From Streptosporangiaceae bacterium (GTDB lineage: Bacteria > Actinomycetota > Actinomycetes > Streptosporangiales > Streptosporangiaceae): a stretch of 38,235 nt of DNA. The position numbers and the translations under genes are program-made. The notes under the pieces are model-generated. The model searched no databases, was not told where the DNA came from, and saw only the letters and a list, made by a program, of their open reading frames with translations. How positions within the stretch are numbered: the stretch's first letter is position 1; each line of letters opens with the position of its first letter. The DNA is taken from the NCBI GenBank assembly GCA_025934375.1, contig JAICYD010000067.1:1-38235 (forward strand), read 5' to 3'. This document shows, piece after piece, positions 8,550 to 15,521 of the stretch.

Positions 8550-11033
8550 CTACATGGTGAACACCTGGAACTCCCACAGCGAGTAGCCGTACTGGGTAGC
8601 CCGCGCCGTCCCGAGCATCCGCACGTAACGGCCGGTGCCACTCAGCGCGGTCAGGGCCTGAACTCCGCCGCTCCCGGTCGTCGTTGAGTAGATGGTCGTC
8701 CAGTTGGCGTTGTCGGCGGAGACCTGGACCTGGAATGCCGTCGCGTAGGCAGCCTCCCAGTTCAAGGTCACCGCGCAGATGGCCTTGGCGGAGCCGAGGT
8801 CGACCTCCAGCCACTGCGGGTCCGCGAACGCGCTGGACCAGCGGGTGCCGGCGTTCCCGTCGGTGGCCGCCGACGCCGGCGTCCCGGCGTTCTCGGTCGA
8901 CGACGCCGTCGTCGGCTGGTTCAGCGCGGCGTTGGCGGTACCGCAGCTACCGCTGCCGCCGGCGGTGAAGACCTGGAACTCCCACAGCGAGTAGCCGTAC
9001 TGGGTAGCCCGCGCCGTCCCGAGCATCCGGACGTAACGGCCGGTGCCACTCAGCGCGGTCAGGGCCTGAACTCCGCCGGTCCCGGTCGTCGTTGAGTAGA
9101 TGGTCGTCCAGTTGGCGTTGTCGACGGAGACCTGGACCTGGAACGACTTGCCGTAGGCGGTCTCCCAGTTCAGCGTCACCCCGCAGACGGACTGGCTGGA
9201 GCCGAGGTCGACCTCCAGCCACTGCGGGTCCGCGAACGCGCTGGACCAGCGGGTGCCGGCGTGCCCGTCGGTGGCCGCCGACGCCGGCGTCCCGGCGTTC
9301 TCGGTCGACGACGCGGTCGTCGGCTTGTTCAGCGCGGCGTTGGCGGTGCCGCAGGAGCCCCCGCCGCTGGGGCTGATGGTCCAGCTGAACGCGGCCGAGC
9401 CGGATGCCCCGGTACCGGCCCTCGCGGTGACCGTCACGGCGGAGGTGCCCGCCGCCGTCGGGGTGCCGGAGATCAGGCCGGTGGCGGAGTTGATCGACAG
9501 GCCCGCCGCAAGCCCGGAGGCGCTGTAGGTCAGCGTCTGGCCGGAGGCGGAGTCGGACGCGTGCACCTGGAGGCTGGCCGCGGTGCCGACGGTCCCGGCC
9601 TGATTGCCCGGGCTGGTCACGGTGACGGTGTTGCCACCGCCGCCGCCGGGCCCAGTCCAGGTCTGGCCGGCCGCCCCGGTGCAGGTCTCGATGTCGAGCC
9701 GGGCGCCGGCATTGCCGCCCGGGTCGGTGAGGCACAACCCGGAGCTCGGGTTGACCAGCTCGCCGTTGGCCTGGTGCGTCCAGCCCTGGGCGTTGGTGGC
9801 GTTGCAGGGGTACCAGTCGACGTTGGTGCCGCTGGTCGTTCCCGCGCTGACCACGTCGAGGCAGCCGCCCTGGACGCGCACTGTGTTGTCGGAGTAGGTG
9901 GACCACTGCTGCCCCGCGCCGCCGTTGCAGGTGGCGACGCCGATGGGGTTGCCCGCGGTGTTGAGGGAGTTCTGGTTGCCCAGGCACAGCCCGTTGATCC
10001 CGGTGACCTGGCCGCTCGCGGTGGGCGTGCCGGTCGGCGTGGAGTTGCCGCCCTGCTCGTAGACGGCCACGTAACCGACGCTCATGGCGCCGCCCGACGT
10101 CGTCGCGCTCGTCGGGGAGGTGCAGCCGCACAGCGGGTCAGGGTAGTTGCCGCCCATCGCCAGGTCGAAGATGATGAAGAACCCGTGGTCGATGGCCTGC
10201 TGCCAGGCGCTCGTGCCCACCGACGCCTCGGTGATCGTGGACTCGACCGTGCCGTCCATCAGGAACTGCAAGGTCTCCGCGCTAGCGTTGGTGCGGTCGA
10301 CGATGACGGTGTACGTGTGGTACCCGGTCTGGCAGGTCGAGGCGGTGTTCGGGCAGGCGATCAGCGCGTGGCCGCTGCTCCCGGCCGAGTCGTGCAGCGT
10401 CTGCGACGCCTGGTTCGACCCGTTGACGTCCTCCATCATGTCGATCTCGCCGGACTGCGGCCAGCCGCCGCCGGTCCGCATCGGCGCGCCGAGCGCCCAG
10501 AACGCCGGCCAGTAGCCGGTTCCGTTCGCGGGGTTCGGCTGCTGGATGGACGCGGTCATCTCCAGCTTCCCGCCCGGCGGGGCCTGGAAGTCGTCACGGG
10601 TGCTCTCGATGCGCGCGGACGTCCAGGCACCGCCGTTGTTGATGGCCTTGAGCACCATGTGGCCGCCGCCGTCGAGGTAGACGTTGCTCGTGGAGTTGGT
10701 CGTCTGCTCCTTCTCCCCGGTGCCGTAGCCGGTGCCGATGTCGTAGAACCAGTTCGACGACGCCGGCGGCGAGTTGGCCGCGCCGGCGAAGTTGTCCCCG
10801 AAGACCGTGGTCCATCCCGCCGGGGCGGGCGGCACGGTGTCCGCCCGCGCCTGCGGCGCCACCGCCAGCGTCGCCGCCGTGACCGTGGTCAGGCAGCCGG
10901 CCAGCAGCACCAGCACGCTCGCGGCCGTGCGCCGCGGCCCGCGCCGCGGCCGCGCCCCCGGCGGCTCGGGCGCCCCCGGCGGCTCGGGCGGCGTGGGCGA
11001 CCGCCCGTGATCGTGAGTTCCTTGGCCCTTCAT
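8550..11033 (-). CDS. secreted GH16 endo-beta-1,3-glucanase with ricin-type, Ig-like and two discoidin modules
   Basis: ATG at 11033 follows AGGAGG at five bases; a GTG 30 bases upstream is in frame but lacks a site. A Pro/Arg-rich leader with twin arginine (GPRRTAASVLVLLAG) ends near QARA, residue 64. The GH16 domain spans about 65-320 with the laminarinase motif GEIDMMED at 195-202; by family rule Glu196 is nucleophile and Glu201 acid/base. A ricin-type beta-trefoil (CBM13-like) follows to about 455, then a He_PIG Ig-like domain and two F5/8 type C modules. It should cut beta-1,3-glucan internally at the cell exterior. The discoidin modules closely resemble those of the GH55 enzyme but lie at the C-terminus instead of the N-terminus. 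Confidence 0.88.
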   Translation of the reverse strand: MKGQGTHDHGRSPTPPEPPGAPEPPGARPRRGPRRTAASVLVLLAGCLTTVTAATLAVAPQARADTVPPAPAGWTTVFGDNFAGAANSPPASSNWFYDIGTGYGTGEKEQTTNSTSNVYLDGGGHMVLKAINNGGAWTSARIESTRDDFQAPPGGKLEMTASIQQPNPANGTGYWPAFWALGAPMRTGGGWPQSGEIDMMEDVNGSNQASQTLHDSAGSSGHALIACPNTASTCQTGYHTYTVIVDRTNASAETLQFLMDGTVESTITEASVGTSAWQQAIDHGFFIIFDLAMGGNYPDPLCGCTSPTSATTSGGAMSVGYVAVYEQGGNSTPTGTPTASGQVTGINGLCLGNQNSLNTAGNPIGVATCNGGAGQQWSTYSDNTVRVQGGCLDVVSAGTTSGTNVDWYPCNATNAQGWTHQANGELVNPSSGLCLTDPGGNAGARLDIETCTGAAGQTWTGPGGGGGNTVTVTSPGNQAGTVGTAASLQVHASDSASGQTLTYSASGLAAGLSINSATGLISGTPTAAGTSAVTVTARAGTGASGSAAFSWTISPSGGGSCGTANAALNKPTTASSTENAGTPASAATDGHAGTRWSSAFADPQWLEVDLGSSQSVCGVTLNWETAYGKSFQVQVSVDNANWTTIYSTTTGTGGVQALTALSGTGRYVRMLGTARATQYGYSLWEFQVFTAGGSGSCGTANAALNQPTTASSTENAGTPASAATDGNAGTRWSSAFADPQWLEVDLGSAKAICAVTLNWEAAYATAFQVQVSADNANWTTIYSTTTGSGGVQALTALSGTGRYVRMLGTARATQYGYSLWEFQVFTM

Positions 11034-11042
11034 CGCGCCTCC

Positions 11043-11075
11043 TGTTCCATCAGTCCGCTCCACATTGATGGAACA
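11043..11075 (-). promoter_or_regulatory. inverted repeat abutting the GH16 ribosome-binding site
   Basis: TGTTCCATCA and its exact complement TGATGGAACA are separated by 13 bases. The arm nearer the gene touches the AGGAGG of the GH16 gene. It could be an operator or an mRNA hairpin that influences translation. Confidence 0.5.
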
Positions 11076-11086
11076 TCGATCTAGAC

Positions 11087-11110
11087 CTTAGTTCAAGACT
11101 CAGTTAAAGT
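11087..11110. promoter_or_regulatory. candidate ROK operator upstream of the GH16 gene
   Basis: It begins with the same CTTAGTTCAAG as the element at 7183 and continues ACTCAGTTAAAGT. It lies 54 bases upstream of the GH16 start. The minus strand carries TTGAAC here too. AGTTCAAG and AGTTAAAG also form a direct repeat. Confidence 0.5.
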
Positions 11111-11121
11111 AACGCTATCGT

Positions 11122-11304
11122 CCCCTCCGGGCGCGGCTACTCTGGGGCGGCGCCCGGAGGGGGCGCATGCGCTCGGGCGGGCGACTCCGACGGGAGTTCC
11201 GCCGCTTACGGGCGGACTGGGGCGCTATCCGGCGGCCCGCGAGCGCGGGCGACCGGATATGTTTGGGTTTGGCGGTGCTATCACCCCGCAAAACCCAAAC
11301 ATAT
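11122..11304. repeat. run of inverted repeats between divergent genes
   Basis: Four hairpins follow one another. Hairpin A at 11122-11162 has a perfect 13-bp stem (CCCCTCCGGGCGC) and a 15-base loop. A weaker hairpin lies at 11195-11218 (AGTTCCGCC with GGCGGACT). Hairpin C at 11226-11259 has a 7-bp stem (TATCCGG), a 2-base mismatch, a 6-bp stem and a GAGC loop. Hairpin D at 11257-11304 has a perfect 14-bp outer stem (ATATGTTTGGGTTT) and a partly paired inner part. A 10-base palindrome GCGCATGCGC lies at 11163. The GH16 and nei genes diverge from this region, so ordinary termination does not explain it. Confidence 0.75.
11135..11166 (+). pseudogene. partial copy of the nei promoter and first codons
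   Basis: Over 32 bases this matches 11382-11413, the -10 region and first codons of nei, at 27 positions. The start GTG is GCG here and the frame does not continue as a Nei protein. It looks like a degraded duplication of the nei 5' end, and it forms part of hairpin A. Confidence 0.45.
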
Positions 11305-11384
11305 GTCTGAGTTCTCAACCGGCGGGCGCTGTCCCGGCGGCCAGCCCTCCCTGCGACCGGGGCACCCCTCGCTGGCCAGGCGGC

Positions 11385-11390
11385 TACCCT
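11385..11390 (+). promoter_or_regulatory. -10 hexamer of leaderless nei transcript
   Basis: TACCCT lies exactly six bases before the GTG start and no ribosome-binding site is present, so transcription probably starts at the start codon. No good -35 box is visible. Confidence 0.5.
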
Positions 11391-11396
11391 GGGGCG

Positions 11397-12164
11397 GTGC
11401 CCGAAGGAGACGCCGTCTGGCTGACCGCCCGCCGCCTGCACGAGGCGCTGGCGGGCCGGGTGCTGACCCGCAGCGACTTCCGGGTTCCCCGGTACGCGAC
11501 CGTTAGCCTGGCCGGGCAATCGGTCACCGAGGCGCTCGCGCGCGGCAAGCACCTGCTGATCAGGACCGACGCCGGGCTGACGGTGCACACTCACCTGAAG
11601 ATGGAGGGCTCGTGGCGGGTTCTCCCGGCGTCGGCGCGGCTGGCCGAGAATTACAAGGTACGGCTGGTGCTGGCCAACGCCGAGTGGCAGGCGGCCGGCT
11701 ACCAGCTGGGCATCACCGAGGTGCTGCGCACCGCCGCCGAGGACCGGGTGACCGGCCACCTGGGGCCGGACCTGCTCGGCCCCGGATGGGACCCGGCCGA
11801 GGCGGTGCGGCGCTTGTCGCGGCAGCCCGAACGGCCGATCGGCGAGGCCCTGCTGGACCAGCGCAACCTCGCGGGCATCGGCACGATCTACCGCGCCGAG
11901 GTGCTGTTCCTGCGGGGAGTGAGCCCCTGGCGGCCGGCCGGCGCCGTCGATGACCTCACGGCGCTGGTCACGCTCGCCCAGCAGTTGCTGGAGGCGAACA
12001 AGGAGCGTCCCCGGCAGGTGACCACCGGCTTGACCGGGCGCGGCAACGAGACGTGGGTATACGGCCGCCGGGGCGCCCCGTGCCGCCGCTGCGGGACCCC
12101 GGTCCGCAAGCACGCCCCCGACGGTGAGCGAGTCATCTACTGGTGCCCGTCGTGCCAGCAATAG
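11397..12164 (+). CDS. nei: endonuclease VIII-type DNA glycosylase (Fpg/Nei family)
   Basis: Starting at the GTG at 11397 the protein begins PEGDAVW, which places the catalytic Pro and Glu directly after the initiator residue, as required in this family. Downstream are the helix-two-turn-helix region (LLDQRNLAGIGTIYRAEVLF) and a C-terminal zinc finger with CRRCG and CPSC. It removes oxidised pyrimidines from DNA and cuts the backbone (beta/delta elimination). It is 255 residues, near the usual length. The gene is preceded by TACCCT at six bases and no ribosome-binding site, so it is probably leaderless. The open frame extends upstream to 11259 but that part is not Nei-like. Which of the actinobacterial Nei paralogues this is cannot be settled here. 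Confidence 0.88.
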   Translation: MPEGDAVWLTARRLHEALAGRVLTRSDFRVPRYATVSLAGQSVTEALARGKHLLIRTDAGLTVHTHLKMEGSWRVLPASARLAENYKVRLVLANAEWQAAGYQLGITEVLRTAAEDRVTGHLGPDLLGPGWDPAEAVRRLSRQPERPIGEALLDQRNLAGIGTIYRAEVLFLRGVSPWRPAGAVDDLTALVTLAQQLLEANKERPRQVTTGLTGRGNETWVYGRRGAPCRRCGTPVRKHAPDGERVIYWCPSCQQ

Positions 12165-12179
12165 TTCTTTCCCGCGCCA

Positions 12180-12215
12180 GGACTGACGGGGCTTAAGGCG
12201 CCCGCGGTTCAGTCC
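12180..12215. terminator. hairpin after nei
   Basis: GGACTGA and TCAGTCC pair around a 22-base loop in the 92-base gap after nei. It may end the nei transcript; the stem is short. Confidence 0.35.
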
Positions 12216-12244
12216 CCGTTCCAGTTCCGCTCGTCCATGATGAG

Positions 12245-12250
12245 TACGCT
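12245..12250 (+). promoter_or_regulatory. -10 hexamer of leaderless epimerase transcript
   Basis: TACGCT is six bases before the GTG start, the same geometry as at nei and at the cyclodeaminase gene. Confidence 0.45.
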
Positions 12251-12256
12251 GGCGGC

Positions 12257-13240
12257 GTGAGTGCTTCGAGGGTGGTGGTGACGGGCAGCGCGGGTCACCT
12301 GGGCGAGGCGCTGGTGCGGGTGCTTCGCGACGGCGGGTACGACGTGACCGGGGTGGACGTCAGGGCATCGGCGGGCACCACGGTGGTGGGGTCGGTCGCC
12401 GACCGCGACGTCGCGCGCGATTGCCTGGCCGGCGCGGACGCCGTCTTGCACGCGGCGACGCTGCACAAGCCGCACGTGGGATCGCACGGCAAGCGGGACT
12501 TCGTGGACACCAACGTCACCGGCACGCTGACGCTGCTGGAGGAGGCCGTCGCGGCCGGGGTGGGCAGCTTCGTGTTCACGAGCACGACCAGCGCGTTCGG
12601 CCGGGCTCTGACCCCGGCGGCGGGCGAGCCGGCCGCGTGGATCACCGAGGAGGTGGTGCCGAGGCCGCGCAACATCTACGGCGTCACCAAGACCGCCGCC
12701 GAGGACCTGTGCGAGCTCGTCCACGCTGAGCACGGGCTGCCCGTCATCGTCTTGCGGACCTCGCGGTTCTTCCCCGAGGGCGACGACGACGAGGCGGTCC
12801 GCGCGGCCTACGACGACGCCAACGTGAAGGCCAACGAGTTCTTGCACCGGCGGGTTGACGTCGCCGACGTGGCCGACGCCCACCTGCTGGCGATGGACCA
12901 GGCGGCGCGGATCGGGTTCGGCAAGTACATCATCACCGCGACGACGCCGTTCACCCAAGCCGACCTGGCCGGGCTGCGTGACGACGCGCCGGCGGTGGTG
13001 CGGCGGCTATTTCCTGACTACGCGGCGGAGTACGCCCGCCGCGGCTGGCGGATGTTCCCGTCCATCGGCCGCGTCTACGTCAACGCCCGCGCCCGCGCCG
13101 ACCTCGGCTGGACGCCCCGGTATGACTTCCGCGCGTTCCTCGACGCCCTCATCGCCGGCCAGGATCCGCGCAGCCCGCTCGCGCGGGCCATCGGCGCCAA
13201 GGGCTACCACGCCCGGCCGACCGGGATCTACACCAGCTGA
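12257..13240 (+). CDS. NAD-dependent epimerase/dehydratase (extended SDR)
   Basis: The N-terminus has a Rossmann nucleotide-binding motif VVVTGSAGHLGEALV and the acidic residue at the end of beta-2 (VTGVDVRA), which suggests NAD(H). The catalytic set is present: Ser/Thr in FTSTTSAFG and the YGVTK Tyr-x-x-x-Lys. It is 327 residues, usual for extended short-chain dehydrogenases acting on nucleotide sugars or related alcohols; the substrate cannot be read from sequence. GTG at 12257 has no ribosome-binding site, but TACGCT is six bases upstream, so translation is probably leaderless. It stands alone between nei and the cyclodeaminase gene, each with its own promoter. Confidence 0.85.
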   Translation: MSASRVVVTGSAGHLGEALVRVLRDGGYDVTGVDVRASAGTTVVGSVADRDVARDCLAGADAVLHAATLHKPHVGSHGKRDFVDTNVTGTLTLLEEAVAAGVGSFVFTSTTSAFGRALTPAAGEPAAWITEEVVPRPRNIYGVTKTAAEDLCELVHAEHGLPVIVLRTSRFFPEGDDDEAVRAAYDDANVKANEFLHRRVDVADVADAHLLAMDQAARIGFGKYIITATTPFTQADLAGLRDDAPAVVRRLFPDYAAEYARRGWRMFPSIGRVYVNARARADLGWTPRYDFRAFLDALIAGQDPRSPLARAIGAKGYHARPTGIYTS

Positions 13241-13257
13241 CTGGGCCAGGAACCAAC

Positions 13258-13285
13258 GGCCGGCTGCCCCAATTGGCGGCCGGCC
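13258..13285. terminator. inverted repeat after the epimerase gene
   Basis: GGCCGGC and GCCGGCC pair around a 14-base loop just after the epimerase stop. It is a plausible terminator without a T-run. Confidence 0.4.
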
Positions 13286-13338
13286 GGAGCCCGCGCATGG
13301 CCAGTGAGGAGCGCCGGGCGGGAGCACTGGGGGCACGA

Positions 13339-13344
13339 TAGCCT
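13339..13344 (+). promoter_or_regulatory. -10 hexamer of leaderless cyclodeaminase transcript
   Basis: TAGCCT is six bases before the ATG start and no ribosome-binding site precedes it. Confidence 0.45.
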
Positions 13345-13350
13345 CACCGC

Positions 13351-13971
13351 ATGCTTGATGCGACGATTGCCGGCTTCCTGCGTGACCTCGCCGCCCGGTC
13401 GGCCGCCCCCGGCGGCGGCGCGACCGCCGCGCTGCACGCGGCGCAGGGGGCCGCGCTGATCGCGATGGTCGCCCGGTACAGCGACGGCCCGCGTTATGAC
13501 GCCGCCGTCGTCGCCCGGGTCCTGGCCGAGGCCGATCCCCTGGCCGGCGAGGCGCTGGGCCTGGCCGAGGCGGACGGGGTCGCCTTCGGGAAGGTAACCG
13601 GCGCCTACCAGCTGCCCAGGCAAACCGAGCAGGAGAAGGCGGCCCGCTCGGCCGCCATCGCGGTCGCGCTCGGCGGCGCCACCCGGCCGCAGGCGGACCT
13701 GGTCATCGTGTCCGCCCGCCTGGCCGGGCTGGCGCGGGACCTGCTGCCGACCGCGAACCGCAACCTCATCGGGGACCTGCTGGCCGCGGCCGCCTCAGTC
13801 CGCGCCGCCGCGCAGATCGCCCAGGTCAACATCGAGACCAGCCTGCCCGCGGTCCGCAAGACCGACGCCGCGCTCGCCGCCGAGTTGCAGGCCGTGGTGG
13901 CCGACGCGGCCGGCGTCATCGACCAGGCCGGGCAGGTCGTGGCCGCGATCCGCGCGGAGATCACCCGGTGA
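13351..13971 (+). CDS. formiminotransferase-cyclodeaminase / methenyl-THF cyclohydrolase family protein
   Basis: The 206-residue all-helical protein has the cyclodeaminase-family start AGFLRDLAARSAAPGGGATAA, where the PGGG loop forms part of the folate site, and the later ARLAGLARDLLPTANRNLIGD region. Relatives remove ammonia from formimino-tetrahydrofolate or act as methenyl-tetrahydrofolate cyclohydrolase (FchA) in one-carbon metabolism. The ATG at 13351 is probably leaderless. Its TGA overlaps the GTG of the next short frame by four bases, a typical translational coupling. That next frame is a remnant of folD, the usual metabolic partner. The lone cyclodeaminase may therefore have lost its partner. 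Confidence 0.85.
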   Translation: MLDATIAGFLRDLAARSAAPGGGATAALHAAQGAALIAMVARYSDGPRYDAAVVARVLAEADPLAGEALGLAEADGVAFGKVTGAYQLPRQTEQEKAARSAAIAVALGGATRPQADLVIVSARLAGLARDLLPTANRNLIGDLLAAAASVRAAAQIAQVNIETSLPAVRKTDAALAAELQAVVADAAGVIDQAGQVVAAIRAEITR

Positions 13972-14135
13972 CCACCGCCCGGGAACTGTCCGGCCGGCCG
14001 CTCGCGGCCCAGATCCGCGCCGACGCCGCCCGGCTGGCCGATGACCCCGAGGTGCACGTGCCCGGAGGCGTCGGCCCGGTCACCACGGCCTTGCTGCTGC
14101 GGCACGTGACCGAGGCCGCCGCGCTCTTGAGCTAG
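13968..14135 (+). pseudogene. folD: folD remnant with the middle missing (55 codons)
   Basis: The frame starts GTG overlapping the cyclodeaminase stop. It encodes the FolD-like N-terminus (ARELSGRPLAAQIRADAARL) followed at once by the FolD C-terminal signature (VHVPGGVGPVTTALLLRHV). FolD, the methylene-tetrahydrofolate dehydrogenase/cyclohydrolase, is about 280-300 residues; here some 230 residues, with the catalytic Lys and the NADP domain, are absent, yet the two ends are joined in frame. It cannot be an active enzyme. It is either a real internal deletion or an assembly collapse. Confidence 0.7.
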
Positions 14136-14175
14136 CACGGCTCTGAGCTAACACGGCCCTGAGCTAACACGGGCA
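14128..14175 (+). repeat. three 16-base tandem repeats
   Basis: TGAGCTAGCACGGCTC, TGAGCTAACACGGCCC and TGAGCTAACACGGGCA follow directly. The first unit contains the stop codon of the folD remnant. Confidence 0.8.
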
Positions 14176-14225
14176 GGCACCTAATCGCTTCCGCGTGAGC
14201 AGTTTTCGCCATTCCCGGAGAATGC

Positions 14226-14253
14226 TTGACGACCAGAATTGCCAGCGTATAAG
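14226..14253 (+). promoter_or_regulatory. promoter of the phospholipase-D-like gene
   Basis: TTGACG and TATAAG are separated by 16 bases, about 57 bases upstream of the start codon. It is among the clearest sigma-70-type promoters in the window. Confidence 0.6.
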
Positions 14254-14309
14254 ACATCCCTAAGGGGCCCCCGCAGCCAAGGGCGGGGCGGGAATGACGG
14301 GGAGCGGAT

Positions 14310-15521
14310 GTGTTCAACGCGGGCGTGGCGGCCGGAAACGTGCAGCCATATTTCCTCACTCAGGCAGTAACGGACCTTGACGACTCAAAGTCGCTGGACC
14401 AGCAGCCGGAACTGGCCGCGATCCAGGCCCAGGCGCTGTGGGCGGCCGATGCCTTCAGCGCCTTCATCGGAACGGCCACGGCGACCCTCGACATCGCCAT
14501 CTATGACTTCCGGCTAATGCCCGGCCCGCTGGAGGATGAGTTCCTGGGCGCGATAAAGGCGGCGGCCGAGCGCGGGGTCACCGTACGGCTCGCCTACGAC
14601 AAGTCCGCCGAGAGCAGCGAGGAGACGGGCCTGAAGGGCTTCGGCGGCGCGGGCGCGGATCCGGCCCCGGTCGGCACGCACGCCTTCCTGGCCCGGGCCC
14701 AGCTTCCCCCCAGCGTCCAGGTGCGGCCGATCGCCGAAGTGGCCGTCAACCCGGGCACCCAGATCATGCACAACAAGTACATCATCTGCGACGCGGGCAC
14801 CCCGGCGGCCGGGGTGCTGATGGGCTCGGCCAACTTCACCACCGACGCGTGGGGCATCCAGGACAACAACGTCCTGGTCATCACCGGCTGCGCTGACCTC
14901 GCGGCCGCGTACGAGCGCGACTTCACCGACTTGTGGAACGCGCAGATGCTAGCTGGCACCGGCGTTGGCGACAAGGGCAGCGTCACCGTCAGCGGGATCG
15001 ACATCGGCTACTCCTTCGCCCCCGGCGAGGGGAGGGCGACCGAGTCCGCCATCGCCGCGGCCGTGTCCGCCGCGGCCACGCGGATCCGCATCGCCTCGAT
15101 GGTCATCTCCTCGCCGAAGATCTTGCAGGCCCTGGCCGACCAGATCACCGCCGGACGGGACGTGGCCGGCGTCTACGACGGCCCCGAGATGGCCGACGTG
15201 GTCAGGCAGTGGCAGAAAGCGGCGGCGGGCAGCCCGACCGCCGCGAAACTCGCGCTGTGGCAGGCGGTGTCCCCGCACCTGACCGCGAAGCCGTCGGTGC
15301 CGTTCACCGCGAACGGCCCGCACAACTTCATGCACAACAAGGTCATCGTCGCCGACGACGTCGTCTCGACCGGCAGCTTCAACCTCTCCTCGAACGCGAC
15401 CCGCAACGCCGAGAACGTGCTCCGCCTGGCCAGCCGCGACCTCGCCGACCAGTACGCCGCTTACGTCGACGGCCTCGTGCAGCGGTACGCGCAGGCCCCG
15501 GCGCCCGCCGGCGCTCACTAG
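14310..15521 (+). CDS. phospholipase D-like protein with two HKD motifs
   Basis: The protein has two phospholipase D half-domains. The first HKD motif is MHNKYIICD followed by MGSANFT (around residues 153-175) and the second is MHNKVIVADD followed by TGSFNLSSNA (around 344-368). Both His, Lys and Asp sets are intact, so a phosphodiesterase or transphosphatidylation activity is likely; family members include phospholipases, cardiolipin synthases and nucleases. No signal peptide is visible, which favours a cytoplasmic protein. GTG at 14310 follows GGGAG. The TAG overlaps the stop codon of the convergent SDR gene on the sequence CTAG, so there is no terminator between them. Confidence 0.85.
   Translation: MFNAGVAAGNVQPYFLTQAVTDLDDSKSLDQQPELAAIQAQALWAADAFSAFIGTATATLDIAIYDFRLMPGPLEDEFLGAIKAAAERGVTVRLAYDKSAESSEETGLKGFGGAGADPAPVGTHAFLARAQLPPSVQVRPIAEVAVNPGTQIMHNKYIICDAGTPAAGVLMGSANFTTDAWGIQDNNVLVITGCADLAAAYERDFTDLWNAQMLAGTGVGDKGSVTVSGIDIGYSFAPGEGRATESAIAAAVSAAATRIRIASMVISSPKILQALADQITAGRDVAGVYDGPEMADVVRQWQKAAAGSPTAAKLALWQAVSPHLTAKPSVPFTANGPHNFMHNKVIVADDVVSTGSFNLSSNATRNAENVLRLASRDLADQYAAYVDGLVQRYAQAPAPAGAH

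Noticed and set aside
9261..11084. 607-codon plus-strand open frame opposite the GH16 gene
   Set aside because: It has low-complexity Arg/Gly/Ala text with no domain, and the opposite strand encodes a clear GH16 enzyme.
14128..14175. CRISPR-like repeats
   Set aside because: The 16-base units are contiguous, without spacers.
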